Source: Methylophilaceae bacterium
GTDB taxonomy: Bacteria > Pseudomonadota > Gammaproteobacteria > Burkholderiales > Methylophilaceae
Direction of reading: 5' to 3'
Assembly: GCA_018398995.1 (NCBI GenBank)
Contig: CP073759.1
Span: forward strand, 1,256,311-1,320,310
Length of the DNA stretch: 64,000 bases
Every line of letters starts with the position of its first letter. Within the stretch, counting starts at the first letter, position 1. The notes under the pieces were generated by a model. It saw nothing but the letters and a program-made list of their open reading frames with translations, ran no database searches and was not told the origin of the DNA. Below, one piece after another: positions 49,523-59,114 of this stretch. A program made the position numbers and the translations under genes.

Positions 49523-50008
49523 ATGCAACTTACTTACCACCGTCCACTGCAGTTCGACGCTGTCATAGAAGCCCCTTTTGGCGCTGTTGGTGTCGCTATT
49601 CATCAAGGTCAAGTCTCGACTGAATTATTGCGTGGGCAATACCCAGCTAAATCAGTAGTGCATCCATTGGTTAAACTGATTGCGGAACAAATCAATGCTT
49701 ATTTCAATAATGCTACTTATGTATTTAATTTACCATTAACGCTGAACGGTACACCTTACCAACAACTCGTTTGGCAATCTATTTGTGAAATTCCAGTTGG
49801 CCAGGTGAGGAGCTATCAAACCCTTGCTCATCAACTTGGTTCTGGCGCACGTGCTGTTGCAAATGCCTGTGGTGCTAATCATTTGCCATTGCTAATCCCA
49901 TGCCACCGTGTGGTTGCCAAAGATGGTTTGGGTGGTTTTATGCGCGGTCACCCACAAGGAAGGCTGATTAAAACTGCGCTCCTTAAACATGAAGGGGTCA
50001 ATCTTTGA
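49523..50008 (+). CDS. ogt: Methylated-DNA--protein-cysteine methyltransferase
   Basis: The protein removes O6-alkyl groups from guanine and is consumed by the reaction. The active-site loop is IPCHRVVAKDG, with the helix-turn-helix region GQVRSYQTLAHQLGSGARA. It has 161 residues. Its TGA overlaps the TTG start of xerD. It could be named ada-like or ogt; no Ada regulatory domain is attached. Confidence 0.93.
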   Translation: MQLTYHRPLQFDAVIEAPFGAVGVAIHQGQVSTELLRGQYPAKSVVHPLVKLIAEQINAYFNNATYVFNLPLTLNGTPYQQLVWQSICEIPVGQVRSYQTLAHQLGSGARAVANACGANHLPLLIPCHRVVAKDGLGGFMRGHPQGRLIKTALLKHEGVNL

Positions 50009-50910
50009 TTGTTTCAAGTGCATTACCGAATATACAGCAACTGGATGCTTTTATTGACCATCTGTGGTTGGAGGATGGTTTGTCGAAAAATACACTAGAA
50101 AGTTATCGCGCTGATTTAACACAGTTTGCCCATTGGCTGCAGCAGCAACAAGCTGATTTACTGCAGGCCAATCAGGCGCATATTCAGCAGTATTTGGCAA
50201 TCAAATTTCCACTGAGTAAACCGCGCAGTATTGGTCGGTTAATTGCGAGTATGCGTCGCTTCTATCGCTATTGCTTGCGAGAGAACTTAATTCAAATAGA
50301 TCCTAGCTTGCAAATTGAATCACCAAAACTGCCACGTAGTTTACCTAAAAGTTTAAATGAGCAAGAAGTAGAAGACTTATTGAATGCTCCAGATATTAAT
50401 CAGCACATTGGCTTACGAGATAGGGCGATGCTAGAATTATTATATGCAAGTGGCCTGCGTGTTTCTGAATTGGTGACTATTAAGGTGAATGAAGTCAGCA
50501 CGCAAGATGGCGTAGTGCGTGTCACTGGCAAAGGTAGTAAAACCCGCTTAGTTCCAATGGGTGAGGAGGCGGCTGATTGGATAGTCCAATATCTAAAATT
50601 AGCGCGTCCAGCAATTTTACAAAAGAGAATGAGTGATAGTTTGTTTGTTACTAACCGAGCTACTGCAATGACGCGGCAAGCTTTTTGGTACTTAATCAAA
50701 CGTTATGCATTACAAGCTGGGATTAATAAACCAATGTCGCCGCATGTCTTACGTCATGCATTTGCTACGCATTTACTGAATCATGGTGCTGATTTGCGTG
50801 TTGTGCAGATGTTGTTAGGTCACTCGGATATTTCAACGACCCAGATTTATACCCATGTCGCCAGAGAGCGACTTAAGAGTCTGCATTCAGCACACCACCC
50901 AAGAGGTTAG
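50005..50910 (+). CDS. xerD: Site-specific tyrosine recombinase XerD
   Basis: XerD with XerC resolves chromosome dimers at dif. The 301-residue protein has the SAM-like core-binding domain (1-110) and the catalytic domain with Arg in ASGLRVSEL, HVLRHAFATHLL and the nucleophile Tyr in QIYTHVARERL. The TTG at 50005 has AAGGGG seven bases before it. Its 3' end overlaps the convergent DUF2007 gene by 38 bases. Confidence 0.95.
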   Translation: MIVSSALPNIQQLDAFIDHLWLEDGLSKNTLESYRADLTQFAHWLQQQQADLLQANQAHIQQYLAIKFPLSKPRSIGRLIASMRRFYRYCLRENLIQIDPSLQIESPKLPRSLPKSLNEQEVEDLLNAPDINQHIGLRDRAMLELLYASGLRVSELVTIKVNEVSTQDGVVRVTGKGSKTRLVPMGEEAADWIVQYLKLARPAILQKRMSDSLFVTNRATAMTRQAFWYLIKRYALQAGINKPMSPHVLRHAFATHLLNHGADLRVVQMLLGHSDISTTQIYTHVARERLKSLHSAHHPRG

Positions 50911-51142
50911 TGCTTGGCGCTTCGGCGATAATTGTTGCGGCTTCCCATTCAATAACAATCTGTCTAGCCTCAATATAATTCTCATCATCAACGCTAACTG
51001 TTACCAAATCGGCGGCAGGTAGTTCACCCATGCCGCCTTGTAAATACTCGCCTTGAATAAATGCACGAATATTGGATTGCGCTAGCAAGCTTTTAATCAT
51101 ATGGGCATCAAGGCTATTGGCTGCGTGATAAATAATAATCAC
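50873..51142 (-). CDS. DUF2007 family protein
   Basis: An 89-residue protein with the DUF2007 pattern IIIYHAANSLDAHMIKSLL and LQGGMGELPAADLVTVSV, related to the PII-like small proteins called putative signal-transducing. Function is unknown. It overlaps folB by four bases on the same strand, and its C-terminal codons lie antisense to the end of xerD. Confidence 0.82.
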   Translation of the reverse strand: MIIIYHAANSLDAHMIKSLLAQSNIRAFIQGEYLQGGMGELPAADLVTVSVDDENYIEARQIVIEWEAATIIAEAPSTNLLGGVLNADS

Positions 51143-51492
51143 TTTTTAACTCTCTCAATCATGACGCCTAGTGCTTTTAATCCAGCCAATATATTTGGTT
51201 TTGCCACTTTAACTTTTACACTTTCGGCTTTAAACTCTTGCAAAATTAATTGACAAAGATGTTCAGCCAACGCTTCAACGAGTTTAAAACGATTTTCTTT
51301 TAATGTTTCACGAATACGCTTCACAACCATGCCATAGTCAATGGTATCTTCAATCGCGTCGCTTTGACATGATTTAGTTAAGTCGTAGCCAATTTCAATG
51401 TCTAGCATAATGGTTTGCGGTTGCAAACGTTCCCATTCAGGAACGCCAAGTATAGTTTCTACTGCGACTTGTTCTAAAAATATCGTATCCAT
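51139..51492 (-). CDS. folB: Dihydroneopterin aldolase
   Basis: FolB converts dihydroneopterin to hydroxymethyl-dihydropterin in folate synthesis. The signature FLEQVAVETILGVPEWERLQ and the VEALAEHLCQLIL segment with the catalytic region are seen. It has 117 residues, divergent from plsY. Confidence 0.93.
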   Translation of the reverse strand: MDTIFLEQVAVETILGVPEWERLQPQTIMLDIEIGYDLTKSCQSDAIEDTIDYGMVVKRIRETLKENRFKLVEALAEHLCQLILQEFKAESVKVKVAKPNILAGLKALGVMIERVKK

Positions 51493-51606
51493 AAAATTTG
51501 ATGCCTAACGATTGGGCTATGGTTTAAAATGCAATGATTAGATTTTAGTGCATATTGTTTCTAAACACTAATCATCCAATTTAAAAGATAGTTTAAAAGG
51601 TCTACT

Positions 51607-52230
51607 ATGAATCAGTTTGGTTTTATTCCTGTTACCTTGATGCCAGTGCTTTGGATAGTGGGCGCTTACTTGTTGGGTTCAATTTCGTTTGGAATTTTAG
51701 TCAGTAAATTGTTTGGCCTAGATGATCCAAGAACCGTAGGCAGTGGAAACCCAGGAGCAACCAATGTATTACGCAGTGGTAAAAAATCGGCTGCCTTGTT
51801 AACGTTGCTTGGTGATGCGTTTAAGGGGTGGTTACCTGTGTGGTTGGCGTTGCAATCAAATCAGTTGATGTGGGTAGTCAGCTGGGTGGGTATTGCGGTA
51901 TTTTTAGGACACTTATACCCGATTTATTTTAAATTCAAAGGTGGAAAAGGTGTTGCGACTGCATTGGGCATGATGATTGCTATTTCGCCGCTGTTAGGCT
52001 TGGCAGCATTAGTAACATGGGTGATTGTGTTTGCATTTAGTCGCTATGCCTCATTAGCCAGTATTGTCGCGGCTTTATTTGTGCCCATTCATTCTTATTA
52101 TTATTTGCGACCATATAAAGATTTCTTTTTTATGTTATTAGTGTTGTCAGGTTTATTAATTTGGCGACACAGAGGCAATATTAAAAAACTGTTAAATGGT
52201 ACGGAAGATGGCTTTAAAAAGAAAAAGTAA
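51607..52230 (+). CDS. plsY: Glycerol-3-phosphate acyltransferase PlsY
   Basis: PlsY transfers acyl from acyl-phosphate to glycerol-3-phosphate in phospholipid synthesis. Membrane helices alternate with the active loops [11 protein letters not shown] and [18 protein letters not shown], typical of the family. It has 207 residues and is divergent from folB and convergent with tsaD. Confidence 0.95.
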   Translation: MNQFGFIPVTLMPVLWIVGAYLLGSISFGILVSKLFGLDDPRTVGSGNPGATNVLRSGKKSAALLTLLGDAFKGWLPVWLALQSNQLMWVVSWVGIAVFLGHLYPIYFKFKGGKGVATALGMMIAISPLLGLAALVTWVIVFAFSRYASLASIVAALFVPIHSYYYLRPYKDFFFMLLVLSGLLIWRHRGNIKKLLNGTEDGFKKKK

Positions 52231-52243
52231 CCTTTTTTATCCT

Positions 52244-53266
52244 TTACGGCGCCATTAGTTCAGCTAAATCCCATCTCGGACGCACGCCAAAGCTATAGTC
52301 TTTTTGCACGTTGTGTTGCATTGCTTTTAATCTTTGGGCACCAGCAAACGCAATCATAGCGCCATTGTCTGTACAAAATGCTAAGCGTGGATAGCTCACT
52401 GTGCACATTTTACGGCTTGTTGCTTTATTTAAGCGCTCACGCAATCGCGTATTTGCGCCAACGCCACCGGATACAATCAAATTATCTAGGCCAGTTTCAC
52501 GTAAAGCCGTCATGCATTTTGTGGTTAATATTTCAGTCACCGCTTCTTGAAACTCCCAAGCAACGTCGGCTTGCGCTTGTTTATCTAGTGGCTGATGCTT
52601 ACTAACCAAAGTGAGAACAGCAGTTTTTAATCCACTAAAGCTAAAATTTAAATCTTTGCTGTGCAACATGGGTCTTGGTAGAGTAAATCGAGGTTTGCCC
52701 TGCAAAGCAATTGTTGCCAATGCCGGACCTCCTGGATACCCGAGTCCGAGTAGCTTGGCTGTTTTATCAAAAGCCTCACCTGCAGCATCATCTAAAGTAT
52801 CGCCTAATAGTTGATATTGGCCAATGCCATCAACGCGCATTAATTGACTATGTCCACCTGAAACAAGTAGTGCGACGAATGGAAATTGTGGCGGGTTATC
52901 TTCCAACAAAGGCGCTAATAAATGCCCTTCGAGATGATGGACGCCGATACTTGGCACATTAAGCGCAAACGCAAGTGATTGTGCGATACTAGTTCCGACG
53001 AGTAACGCGCCCGATAGACCCGGTCCTTGCGTATAAGCAATGCCATCAATGTCTTGTAAAGTTTTGTTGGCGCTTTCTAGCACTTGCTGCGTAAGCGGTA
53101 ATGCGCGTTGTATATGATCACGCGAAGCTAATTCTGGCACCACGCCGCCAAAGTCAGCATGCATTGCCACCTGCGAATGTAATGCATCTGCTAATAGACC
53201 TTGCTCAGTATCATAGAGAGCGATGCCGGTTTCATCGCAGGACGACTCTATACCTAAAACTAACAT
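52244..53266 (-). CDS. tsaD: tRNA N6-threonylcarbamoyladenosine transferase TsaD
   Basis: TsaD transfers threonylcarbamoyl to A37 of ANN-decoding tRNAs. The metal-ligand histidines are in [12 protein letters not shown], and the nucleotide site is in [12 protein letters not shown] and GGPALA. It has 340 residues. It is divergent from rpsU, a classical macromolecular-synthesis arrangement. Confidence 0.96.
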   Translation of the reverse strand: MLVLGIESSCDETGIALYDTEQGLLADALHSQVAMHADFGGVVPELASRDHIQRALPLTQQVLESANKTLQDIDGIAYTQGPGLSGALLVGTSIAQSLAFALNVPSIGVHHLEGHLLAPLLEDNPPQFPFVALLVSGGHSQLMRVDGIGQYQLLGDTLDDAAGEAFDKTAKLLGLGYPGGPALATIALQGKPRFTLPRPMLHSKDLNFSFSGLKTAVLTLVSKHQPLDKQAQADVAWEFQEAVTEILTTKCMTALRETGLDNLIVSGGVGANTRLRERLNKATSRKMCTVSYPRLAFCTDNGAMIAFAGAQRLKAMQHNVQKDYSFGVRPRWDLAELMAP

Positions 53267-53287
53267 GCGAATATTGCCATATAAAAT

Positions 53288-53316
53288 TTGCTTAAACTGA
53301 ATTAACGCGTTAGAAT
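53288..53316 (+). promoter_or_regulatory. Sigma-70 promoter of rpsU-dnaG cluster
   Basis: TTGCTT (53288-53293) and TAGAAT (53311-53316) with 17 bases between them lie about 70 bases upstream of rpsU. Confidence 0.65.
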
Positions 53317-53386
53317 ACGCGGTTTTCGACGCTACATCAATGTAGTGTTGATTTTTGATAAAGAATTTTTAAGGAATGGTGATTTA

Positions 53387-53599
53387 ATGTCTTCAATTCG
53401 CGTTAAAGAGAATGAGCCGTTTGATGTTGCGCTACGCCGCTTCAAACGCTTGATTGAGAAAACTGGTTTGATTAATGACTTGCGTGCGCGTGAGTATTAT
53501 GAAAAGCCAACATGGGAGCGTAAGCGTAAAGCGGCTGCTGCCGTTAAACGTCAATATCGTCGTTTACGTAATCAACAATTGCCAACAAAACTTTATTAG
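53387..53599 (+). CDS. rpsU: Ribosomal protein bS21
   Basis: The 70-residue protein begins [20 protein letters not shown] and ends in a Lys/Arg-rich helix ([12 protein letters not shown]). The ATG at 53387 has AAGGA about eleven bases upstream; the longer frame from 53345 lacks family support. It heads the rpsU-yqeY-dnaG-rpoD group. Confidence 0.96.
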   Translation: MSSIRVKENEPFDVALRRFKRLIEKTGLINDLRAREYYEKPTWERKRKAAAAVKRQYRRLRNQQLPTKLY

Positions 53600-53616
53600 T
53601 TCATTCGCGCTTACTG

Positions 53617-54060
53617 ATGACATTAAAGACTCAGATAACTGAGGACATGAAGACTGCAATGCGCGCTAAAGATAGCACGCGTTTAGGCACAATCCGATTG
53701 TTACAAGCAGCAATAAAACAGCGTGAAGTTGATGAAAGAATTGAGCTAAACGACGCCGACGTAATTGCTGTGATAGAAAAAATGCTCAAACAACGTAGAG
53801 ATTCTATCACTGCTTATGAGTCCGCCAATCGGGCTGATTTGGCCGATATTGAAAAAGCAGAAGTGGTGGTATTACAAACCTATTTGCCTAAGCAATTAAC
53901 TGATGATGAAGTGGTTGTACTGCTAGAGCAAGTGGTTGCAGACACAGCAGCGGTTGATATGAAAGATATGGGCAAAGTAATGGCAGCAATTAAGCCGTTA
54001 GTTGCTGGTAAAGCCGATATGGGTAAGATATCTGGCTTGATTAAATCTCGATTGGCCTAG
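53617..54060 (+). CDS. yqeY: GatB/YqeY domain protein
   Basis: The 147-residue protein is a single YqeY domain (LKTQITEDMKTAMRAKDSTR, QAAIKQREVDERIELND), like the tail of GatB, and it may assist tRNA amidation or tRNA binding. Function of the free form is uncertain. It lies between rpsU and dnaG, as in many proteobacteria. Confidence 0.92.
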   Translation: MTLKTQITEDMKTAMRAKDSTRLGTIRLLQAAIKQREVDERIELNDADVIAVIEKMLKQRRDSITAYESANRADLADIEKAEVVVLQTYLPKQLTDDEVVVLLEQVVADTAAVDMKDMGKVMAAIKPLVAGKADMGKISGLIKSRLA

Positions 54061-54075
54061 TGGGCAATCAAAAGT

Positions 54076-54104
54076 AAAAGAGGAGCGAATAGCTCCTTTT
54101 TTTT
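54076..54104 (+). terminator. Intrinsic terminator after yqeY
   Basis: AGGAGC and GCTCCT pair around a five-base loop with eight T residues following. It separates rpsU-yqeY from dnaG. Confidence 0.85.
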
Positions 54105-54144
54105 ATTTACGCTATTATCATACAACACCATAATATTTCAGACT

Positions 54145-55869
54145 ATGATTCCTGAACAGTTTATCCAAGAGCTACTCAATCGCGTCGATGTGGTCGATGT
54201 TGTGGATAAAAGCGTTCCACTTAAAAAAGCAGGTGCAAATTACTCAGCATGCTGTCCTTTCCATAATGAAAAATCGCCAAGTTTTACAGTCAGTCCTACC
54301 AAGCAGTTTTACCATTGTTTTGGTTGTGGCGCGCATGGTACAGCGATTACTTTTTTAATGGAATATAACGGTTTAAGTTTTGTGGAAGCGATTCATGATT
54401 TAGCCAAGCAAGTGGGCATGATAGTGCCGCAACAAGCACATGATCCAGATAAGCCAAGACAACAAAGAGTGGTAGGCTTACAAGATGCTTTGCAACAAGC
54501 GGCTATTTATTATAAGGCGGAACTTAAAAAATCACAGCGTGCGATTGCGTATTTAAAAGGACGTGGTTTGAGTGGTCAAGTAGCGGCTAAATTTCAGGTG
54601 GGTTATGCGCCGGCAGGCTGGCAAAATCTACAAAGCGTTTTCCCACAATATGACAACGAAGTATTAGCCACTGCCGGGTTGGTAGTAGAAAATGAGCAAG
54701 GGAAACGCTATGACCGTTTTCGTGATCGCATTATGTTTCCAATTCATAATCAAAAGGGTGAAGTGATTGGCTTTGGTGGGCGCGTCATCAACCCTGAAGA
54801 TACACCAAAATATTACAACTCTCCCGAAACGCCAGTTTTTCAAAAAGGGCATGAATTATATGGTTTATTCGTAGCACGACGTGCGATTCGAGATGCTGGT
54901 CGCGCGTTAGTGGTGGAAGGTTACATGGATGTCGTAGCACTCGCGCAGTATGGTATTGATTATGCGGTTGCTGCTTTGGGAACGGCAACGACGCCATTTC
55001 ATATTACTAAATTGATGCGTCAGACAGATGAAATTGTATTTAGCTTTGATGGCGATCATGCGGGGCGCACAGCAGCTTGGCGAGCCGCGATGAATGCATT
55101 GCCAGCATTGACAGACGGTTTAAAGCTTCGCTTTATGTTTCTACCAAATGCACATGACCCTGATTCTTATGTGCGTGAATTTGGTAAGGAAAAATTTGAA
55201 GCTGAAATTCAAAATGCGATGCCTCTCTCACAATATATTGTGCAACATTTGAGTGAGCATAATCCTTTGCATTCCGATGAAGATAGAATAAGGTTGTTAA
55301 AAGACGCTGAGCCAATTCTGGGGCAAATTAAAGCGCCCATGCTTGCTTTAATGCTGCGTAAAAAAATTGCTGAATTGGCGCGGCTAACAGAAGAGGAAAT
55401 GCAAAGACACTTAAAACTTCCTAAGCCAGTTATGGCACCCAAAAAGGGAATGCAAAGACAATCAAGGTTGCCAGTATCCTTAAAAAAACGATTTATTCTA
55501 ATGGCGCTCATGCGACCAGACTTGGTGGTCAGTCAAGATTTGACCTTAGCTCAAAGTGGCATGATAGAGGATACTTTTTTAAGAGAAGTATTGTATGTTT
55601 GTTTAGCGAATCCGAGCTTTAAGCCCGCCGCGCTTCTGCATGCGATTAAGAACGTTGATATAAAGCTACAGACAGAAATTGAAAGAGAGTTGCATTTGTT
55701 AGAAGAAAATGTGGATTTTGCTCTTGAATTTAATGGTGTGCGTGCCCAGCTTTCAGGGGAGATGCAGCAAATAAAAGAGACGCAATTATTGAACCAGATT
55801 AAAGAAAAGCCAGTTAGCGCATTGACACTAGAAGAGCGTGAGTTGTTGAAAAAGCTGGGAGTGAAATAA
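54145..55869 (+). CDS. dnaG: DNA primase DnaG
   Basis: DnaG makes RNA primers for replication. The zinc domain CCPFHNEKSPSFTVSP with FYHCFGCGAHG is followed by the TOPRIM core (VVEGYMDVVALAQYG, EIVFSFDGDHAGRTAAWRA) and the DnaB-binding C-terminal domain. It has 574 residues. A candidate promoter (TTTACG, 17 bases, CATAAT at 54129) lies so close that the leader would be only a few bases. Confidence 0.96.
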   Translation: MIPEQFIQELLNRVDVVDVVDKSVPLKKAGANYSACCPFHNEKSPSFTVSPTKQFYHCFGCGAHGTAITFLMEYNGLSFVEAIHDLAKQVGMIVPQQAHDPDKPRQQRVVGLQDALQQAAIYYKAELKKSQRAIAYLKGRGLSGQVAAKFQVGYAPAGWQNLQSVFPQYDNEVLATAGLVVENEQGKRYDRFRDRIMFPIHNQKGEVIGFGGRVINPEDTPKYYNSPETPVFQKGHELYGLFVARRAIRDAGRALVVEGYMDVVALAQYGIDYAVAALGTATTPFHITKLMRQTDEIVFSFDGDHAGRTAAWRAAMNALPALTDGLKLRFMFLPNAHDPDSYVREFGKEKFEAEIQNAMPLSQYIVQHLSEHNPLHSDEDRIRLLKDAEPILGQIKAPMLALMLRKKIAELARLTEEEMQRHLKLPKPVMAPKKGMQRQSRLPVSLKKRFILMALMRPDLVVSQDLTLAQSGMIEDTFLREVLYVCLANPSFKPAALLHAIKNVDIKLQTEIERELHLLEENVDFALEFNGVRAQLSGEMQQIKETQLLNQIKEKPVSALTLEERELLKKLGVK

Positions 55870-55961
55870 AACAATAACCTGTTTAAAATGATCAATAAAA
55901 GAGGTAATGAGATTGCTGTGTTTTTATCTGTTTTTGCATGTTAATAGAAGTTAAAATCATG

Positions 55962-55967
55962 TATAAT
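55962..55967 (+). promoter_or_regulatory. TATAAT -10 element upstream of rpoD
   Basis: A perfect TATAAT hexamer lies 80 bases before rpoD without a good -35 hexamer at 17 bases. The rest of the 177-base gap after dnaG shows nothing else that I can support. Confidence 0.4.
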
Positions 55968-56046
55968 CCGCGGTTACCCGAAATTAATCATTACTCTCGT
56001 TTTTAACTGTTTGTTGCCGATACTTAAAGAGAATTGAAGGACGTGC

Positions 56047-58008
56047 ATGGCTAGACCTAAATCAAAGAAAACCTTAGAAAAAGAAAAGCAAAAGCTTGCG
56101 ACTGAAGCGCTAAAAGACCCTGCAGCTGTTGCCCTGGATGCAGAGACAAGACGCACGCGATTAAAAACCTTAATTGTACTGGGTAAAGAGCGCGGTTATT
56201 TAACCTATGCAGAGATCAATGATCACCTGCCTGACGACGTATCCAACACCGATCAAATAGACGGCATTATCGGTATGATTAACGATATGGGTATTCAAGT
56301 ATATGAGCAGGCGCCTGATGCAGAAGCCTTGTTAATGAATGATGTGCCTACGCCAATTGCTGATGATGATGCTGTAGAAGAGGCAGAGCAAGCGCTAGCA
56401 ACCGTCGACTCCGAGTTTGGACGCACCACAGACCCTGTACGTATGTATATGCGTGAGATGGGCACTGTAGATTTGTTGACGCGCGAAAGTGAAATTGAAA
56501 TCGCTCGTCGTATCGAGGATGGCTTGAAACACATGGTGCAAGCGATTGCTGCATGCCCAACAACGATTACTGAACTGCTGAGTATTGTTGATCGTGTTGA
56601 GAGTGAAGAAATTAGCGTCGAAGAGCTTGTTGATGGCTTAATTGACAATGATATTGGTCTGGATGAAGCATTTGTTGCAGATGCCGCAGTTGCTAAAACG
56701 GACGATGATAGTGACGATGATGGCGATGATGATGGCGATGAAGAAGAGGCTGAAGCAAAGGCTGAGGCAATTTCTGCAGAAGCGCTGTCTAAATTAAGAG
56801 AAGAAGTGATTACTCGCTTTGCTGTGATACGTGAAACAAATGCCAAGATGAACGTAATCCGCGAATCAAGAGGCTCTCAGGATCCTGAGTATAAACAGTT
56901 ACATGAAGTAGTATTGCAAGAGTTAATGGTGTTCCGTTTCTCTGCTAAACAAGTTGAGTTGTTGTGTAATCAGGTGCGTAATCTGGTACAAGACATTCGT
57001 ATGCATGAACGTAAAGTATTAGAGTTTTGTGTGAATAAGTCTGGAATGCCACGGCAACACTTTATTAAAAGTTTCATTGGCAATGAAGTGAATCTAAACT
57101 GGCTGGATGATGAGCTAGCTTCTGATAAGCCCTATACTGAAGTCTTGGCTCGCTACAAAGACTCGGTGATCGATCAGCAAGATCGCTTGATCTTTTTACA
57201 AGAAAAAGTGGGTTTGCCTATTAAAGAACTAAAAGATATTAATAAGCAAATGACAACTGGCGAAGCAAGGGCGCGTCGTGCGAAGCGAGAAATGATTGAA
57301 GCAAACTTACGTTTGGTGATCTCGATTGCGAAAAAATATACCAATCGTGGCTTACAGTTTTTGGATTTAATTCAAGAAGGTAATATTGGCTTGATGAAGG
57401 CGGTTGATAAGTTCGAATATCGCCGTGGTTTTAAGTTCTCTACTTACGCCACTTGGTGGATTCGGCAGGCGATTACAAGATCTATTGCTGATCAGGCGCG
57501 TACGATTCGTATTCCTGTCCATATGATAGAAACGATTAATAAAATGAATCGTATTAGTCGTCAAATTTTACAAGAGACAGGACAAGAGCCTGATCCAGCT
57601 TTATTAGCCGAAAAAATGGAAATGCCAGAAGATAAGATCCGTAAAATCTTAAAAATCAGCAAAGAGCCAATATCAATGGAAACGCCAATTGGGGATGATG
57701 AGGATTCTCACTTAGGTGACTTTATTGAAGATACGACAACATTGGCACCAATGGATGCTGCAGTTTATGGTAGTTTACGAGACGCAACTTCTGAGGTATT
57801 AGAGTCGCTTACACCACGTGAAGCAAAAGTATTGCGTATGCGATTTGGTATTGAGATGAATACCGATCATACACTTGAAGAAGTCGGCAAACAATTTGAT
57901 GTGACACGCGAGCGCATACGTCAAATTGAAGCAAAAGCGCTACGTAAATTAAGACATCCTACGCGTTCTGAAAGATTAAAAAGCTTTTTAGAAACAGGTC
58001 AGGATTAA
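56047..58008 (+). CDS. rpoD: RNA polymerase primary sigma factor RpoD (sigma-70)
   Basis: The primary sigma factor of 653 residues. Region 1.1 is near the start ([20 protein letters not shown]), an acidic insert ([16 protein letters not shown]) lies at about 220, region 2 has [20 protein letters not shown] and [16 protein letters not shown], and region 4 has [20 protein letters not shown]. It recognises the TTGACA/TATAAT promoters suggested in this window. The tRNA gene follows 17 bases later. Confidence 0.98.
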   Translation: MARPKSKKTLEKEKQKLATEALKDPAAVALDAETRRTRLKTLIVLGKERGYLTYAEINDHLPDDVSNTDQIDGIIGMINDMGIQVYEQAPDAEALLMNDVPTPIADDDAVEEAEQALATVDSEFGRTTDPVRMYMREMGTVDLLTRESEIEIARRIEDGLKHMVQAIAACPTTITELLSIVDRVESEEISVEELVDGLIDNDIGLDEAFVADAAVAKTDDDSDDDGDDDGDEEEAEAKAEAISAEALSKLREEVITRFAVIRETNAKMNVIRESRGSQDPEYKQLHEVVLQELMVFRFSAKQVELLCNQVRNLVQDIRMHERKVLEFCVNKSGMPRQHFIKSFIGNEVNLNWLDDELASDKPYTEVLARYKDSVIDQQDRLIFLQEKVGLPIKELKDINKQMTTGEARARRAKREMIEANLRLVISIAKKYTNRGLQFLDLIQEGNIGLMKAVDKFEYRRGFKFSTYATWWIRQAITRSIADQARTIRIPVHMIETINKMNRISRQILQETGQEPDPALLAEKMEMPEDKIRKILKISKEPISMETPIGDDEDSHLGDFIEDTTTLAPMDAAVYGSLRDATSEVLESLTPREAKVLRMRFGIEMNTDHTLEEVGKQFDVTRERIRQIEAKALRKLRHPTRSERLKSFLETGQD

Positions 58009-58025
58009 TTGAAATAAAGGTTTTT

Positions 58026-58104
<79 letters not shown>

Positions 58105-58162
58105 CACATTGTTAACAATGCAAAATTTGTTTTCTTATCATTACACATCAGAGGAGCATGAA

Positions 58163-58423
58163 TTGAATACAACATTAGTACTCGAATACCTTAAAAAACA
58201 TGGACAGAAGCTAGATAGAGAAATTGCGCAACAGACTGGTATTTCTCTTGAGCAAGTACACGATTCAATTACACAATTGGAATCAAGTAAGGCAGTGTCT
58301 AGTTGCAGCGTTACTAATTTTGAGAACGGCGTTGCCATTGAAGGCCGCCTGTGCAGAATTTCTGGTTATATACCACCAGCAGCACCGGGCAGAAAGTCAT
58401 CACCACAACCCTCTTCATCGTGA
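58163..58423 (+). CDS. Small winged-helix-like protein
   Basis: The 86-residue protein begins (M)NTTLVLEYLKKHGQKLDREI and continues AQQTGISLEQVHDSITQLES, a helix-turn-helix followed by a short beta wing, then a Pro/Ser tail. TTG 58163 has GAGGAG six bases before it; ATG 58118, in frame, is the alternative. It directly follows the tRNA and has its own terminator. It may bind DNA, but no target is known. Confidence 0.65.
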   Translation: MNTTLVLEYLKKHGQKLDREIAQQTGISLEQVHDSITQLESSKAVSSCSVTNFENGVAIEGRLCRISGYIPPAAPGRKSSPQPSSS

Positions 58424-58461
58424 TTAATTAGACGCAATCTAATCGTTGCACGCAAGAAAAT

Positions 58462-58498
58462 AAAAAACGGCTTATACAAATGTAAGCCGTTTTTTTTG
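58462..58498 (+). terminator. Intrinsic terminator after the winged-helix gene
   Basis: AACGGCTTA and TAAGCCGTT pair with an eight-base loop, flanked by A- and T-runs. Confidence 0.9.
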
Positions 58499-58531
58499 GT
58501 TTAAATCTTCAGTACGGAGGTGTTTAATCTC

Positions 58532-58554
58532 TCAAAATACGCGTAGTATTTTGA
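58532..58554. repeat. 9-bp inverted repeat in the gap before the rpfF remnant
   Basis: TCAAAATAC and GTATTTTGA are perfect complements with a five-base spacer (GCGTA). The 319-base gap 58424-58742 contains the terminator, this element, a wider pair (ATACATCAA 58579-58587 with TTGATGTAT 58632-58640) and no supported gene. Confidence 0.6.
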
Positions 58555-58742
58555 TATTAACCTAATAATAAGTAAACGATACATCAAAAATATATATAAC
58601 TTATTTAAATCAATTGCTTATATTATTTTTATTGATGTATTTTTTGGTCTCATGTTTAAGTGGGCTGGGTAAGGCGGAGAACAAACATGAATGAAAAAGA
58701 AAAAGATTAGTTTTTTCAATGCAATCACTACAGGAGCTTAAT

Positions 58743-59114
58743 ATGAATAATATCCTCGATTTTAACCAGCTTAATCTTAGCGCTGAGCAAGTTGATAGCC
58801 GTTTCGAGCGTGAATTTGGTGTTATGTGGTATCTGATGCGACCAACACCAAGGCCATGTTTTAATAAAACTTGTATGCAAAGTCTATTGCAACGACAAAC
58901 TGCCTTACTTAATACACAAGGTCAGATTGCATATGAAGGTGCTTTGCATCAAGTTAATTATCTTGTTCTTGCTTCTCAAGATGAAGCGGTGTTTAACTTG
59001 GGTGGCGATTTGTCTATTTTTAAACAACTTATCTTGGCTAAAGACCGTGCTAGTTTGACCGAATATGCGGCTTTAAATCAAATGCAATGCAAATGCGCTT
59101 CTCATCTGCATTAA
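58743..59114 (+). pseudogene. N-terminal fragment of an RpfF-like crotonase (DSF synthase family)
   Basis: The fragment resembles RpfF, the enoyl-CoA hydratase-fold enzyme that makes cis-2-unsaturated fatty acid signals. The diagnostic part is YLVLASQDEAVFNLGGDLSI followed by FKQLILAKDRASLTEYA, and RPTPRPCFN precedes it. The frame stops at 124 residues, against roughly 290 in the family; the second oxyanion-hole segment and the catalytic glutamates are missing. The last 15 residues do not look like the family. CAGGAG precedes the ATG. A truncated pseudogene is the best reading; a short independent protein is less likely. Confidence 0.65.

Noticed and set aside
56295-56846. Ser-rich 183-codon frame antisense to rpoD
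   Set aside because: A shadow of the acidic insert (GAT/GAA codons) of sigma-70.
58687-58710. Seven-codon frame (MNEKEKD) with GGAGA before it, upstream of the rpfF remnant
   Set aside because: Could be a leader peptide, but it is too short and has no attenuation structure, so I did not list it as a gene.
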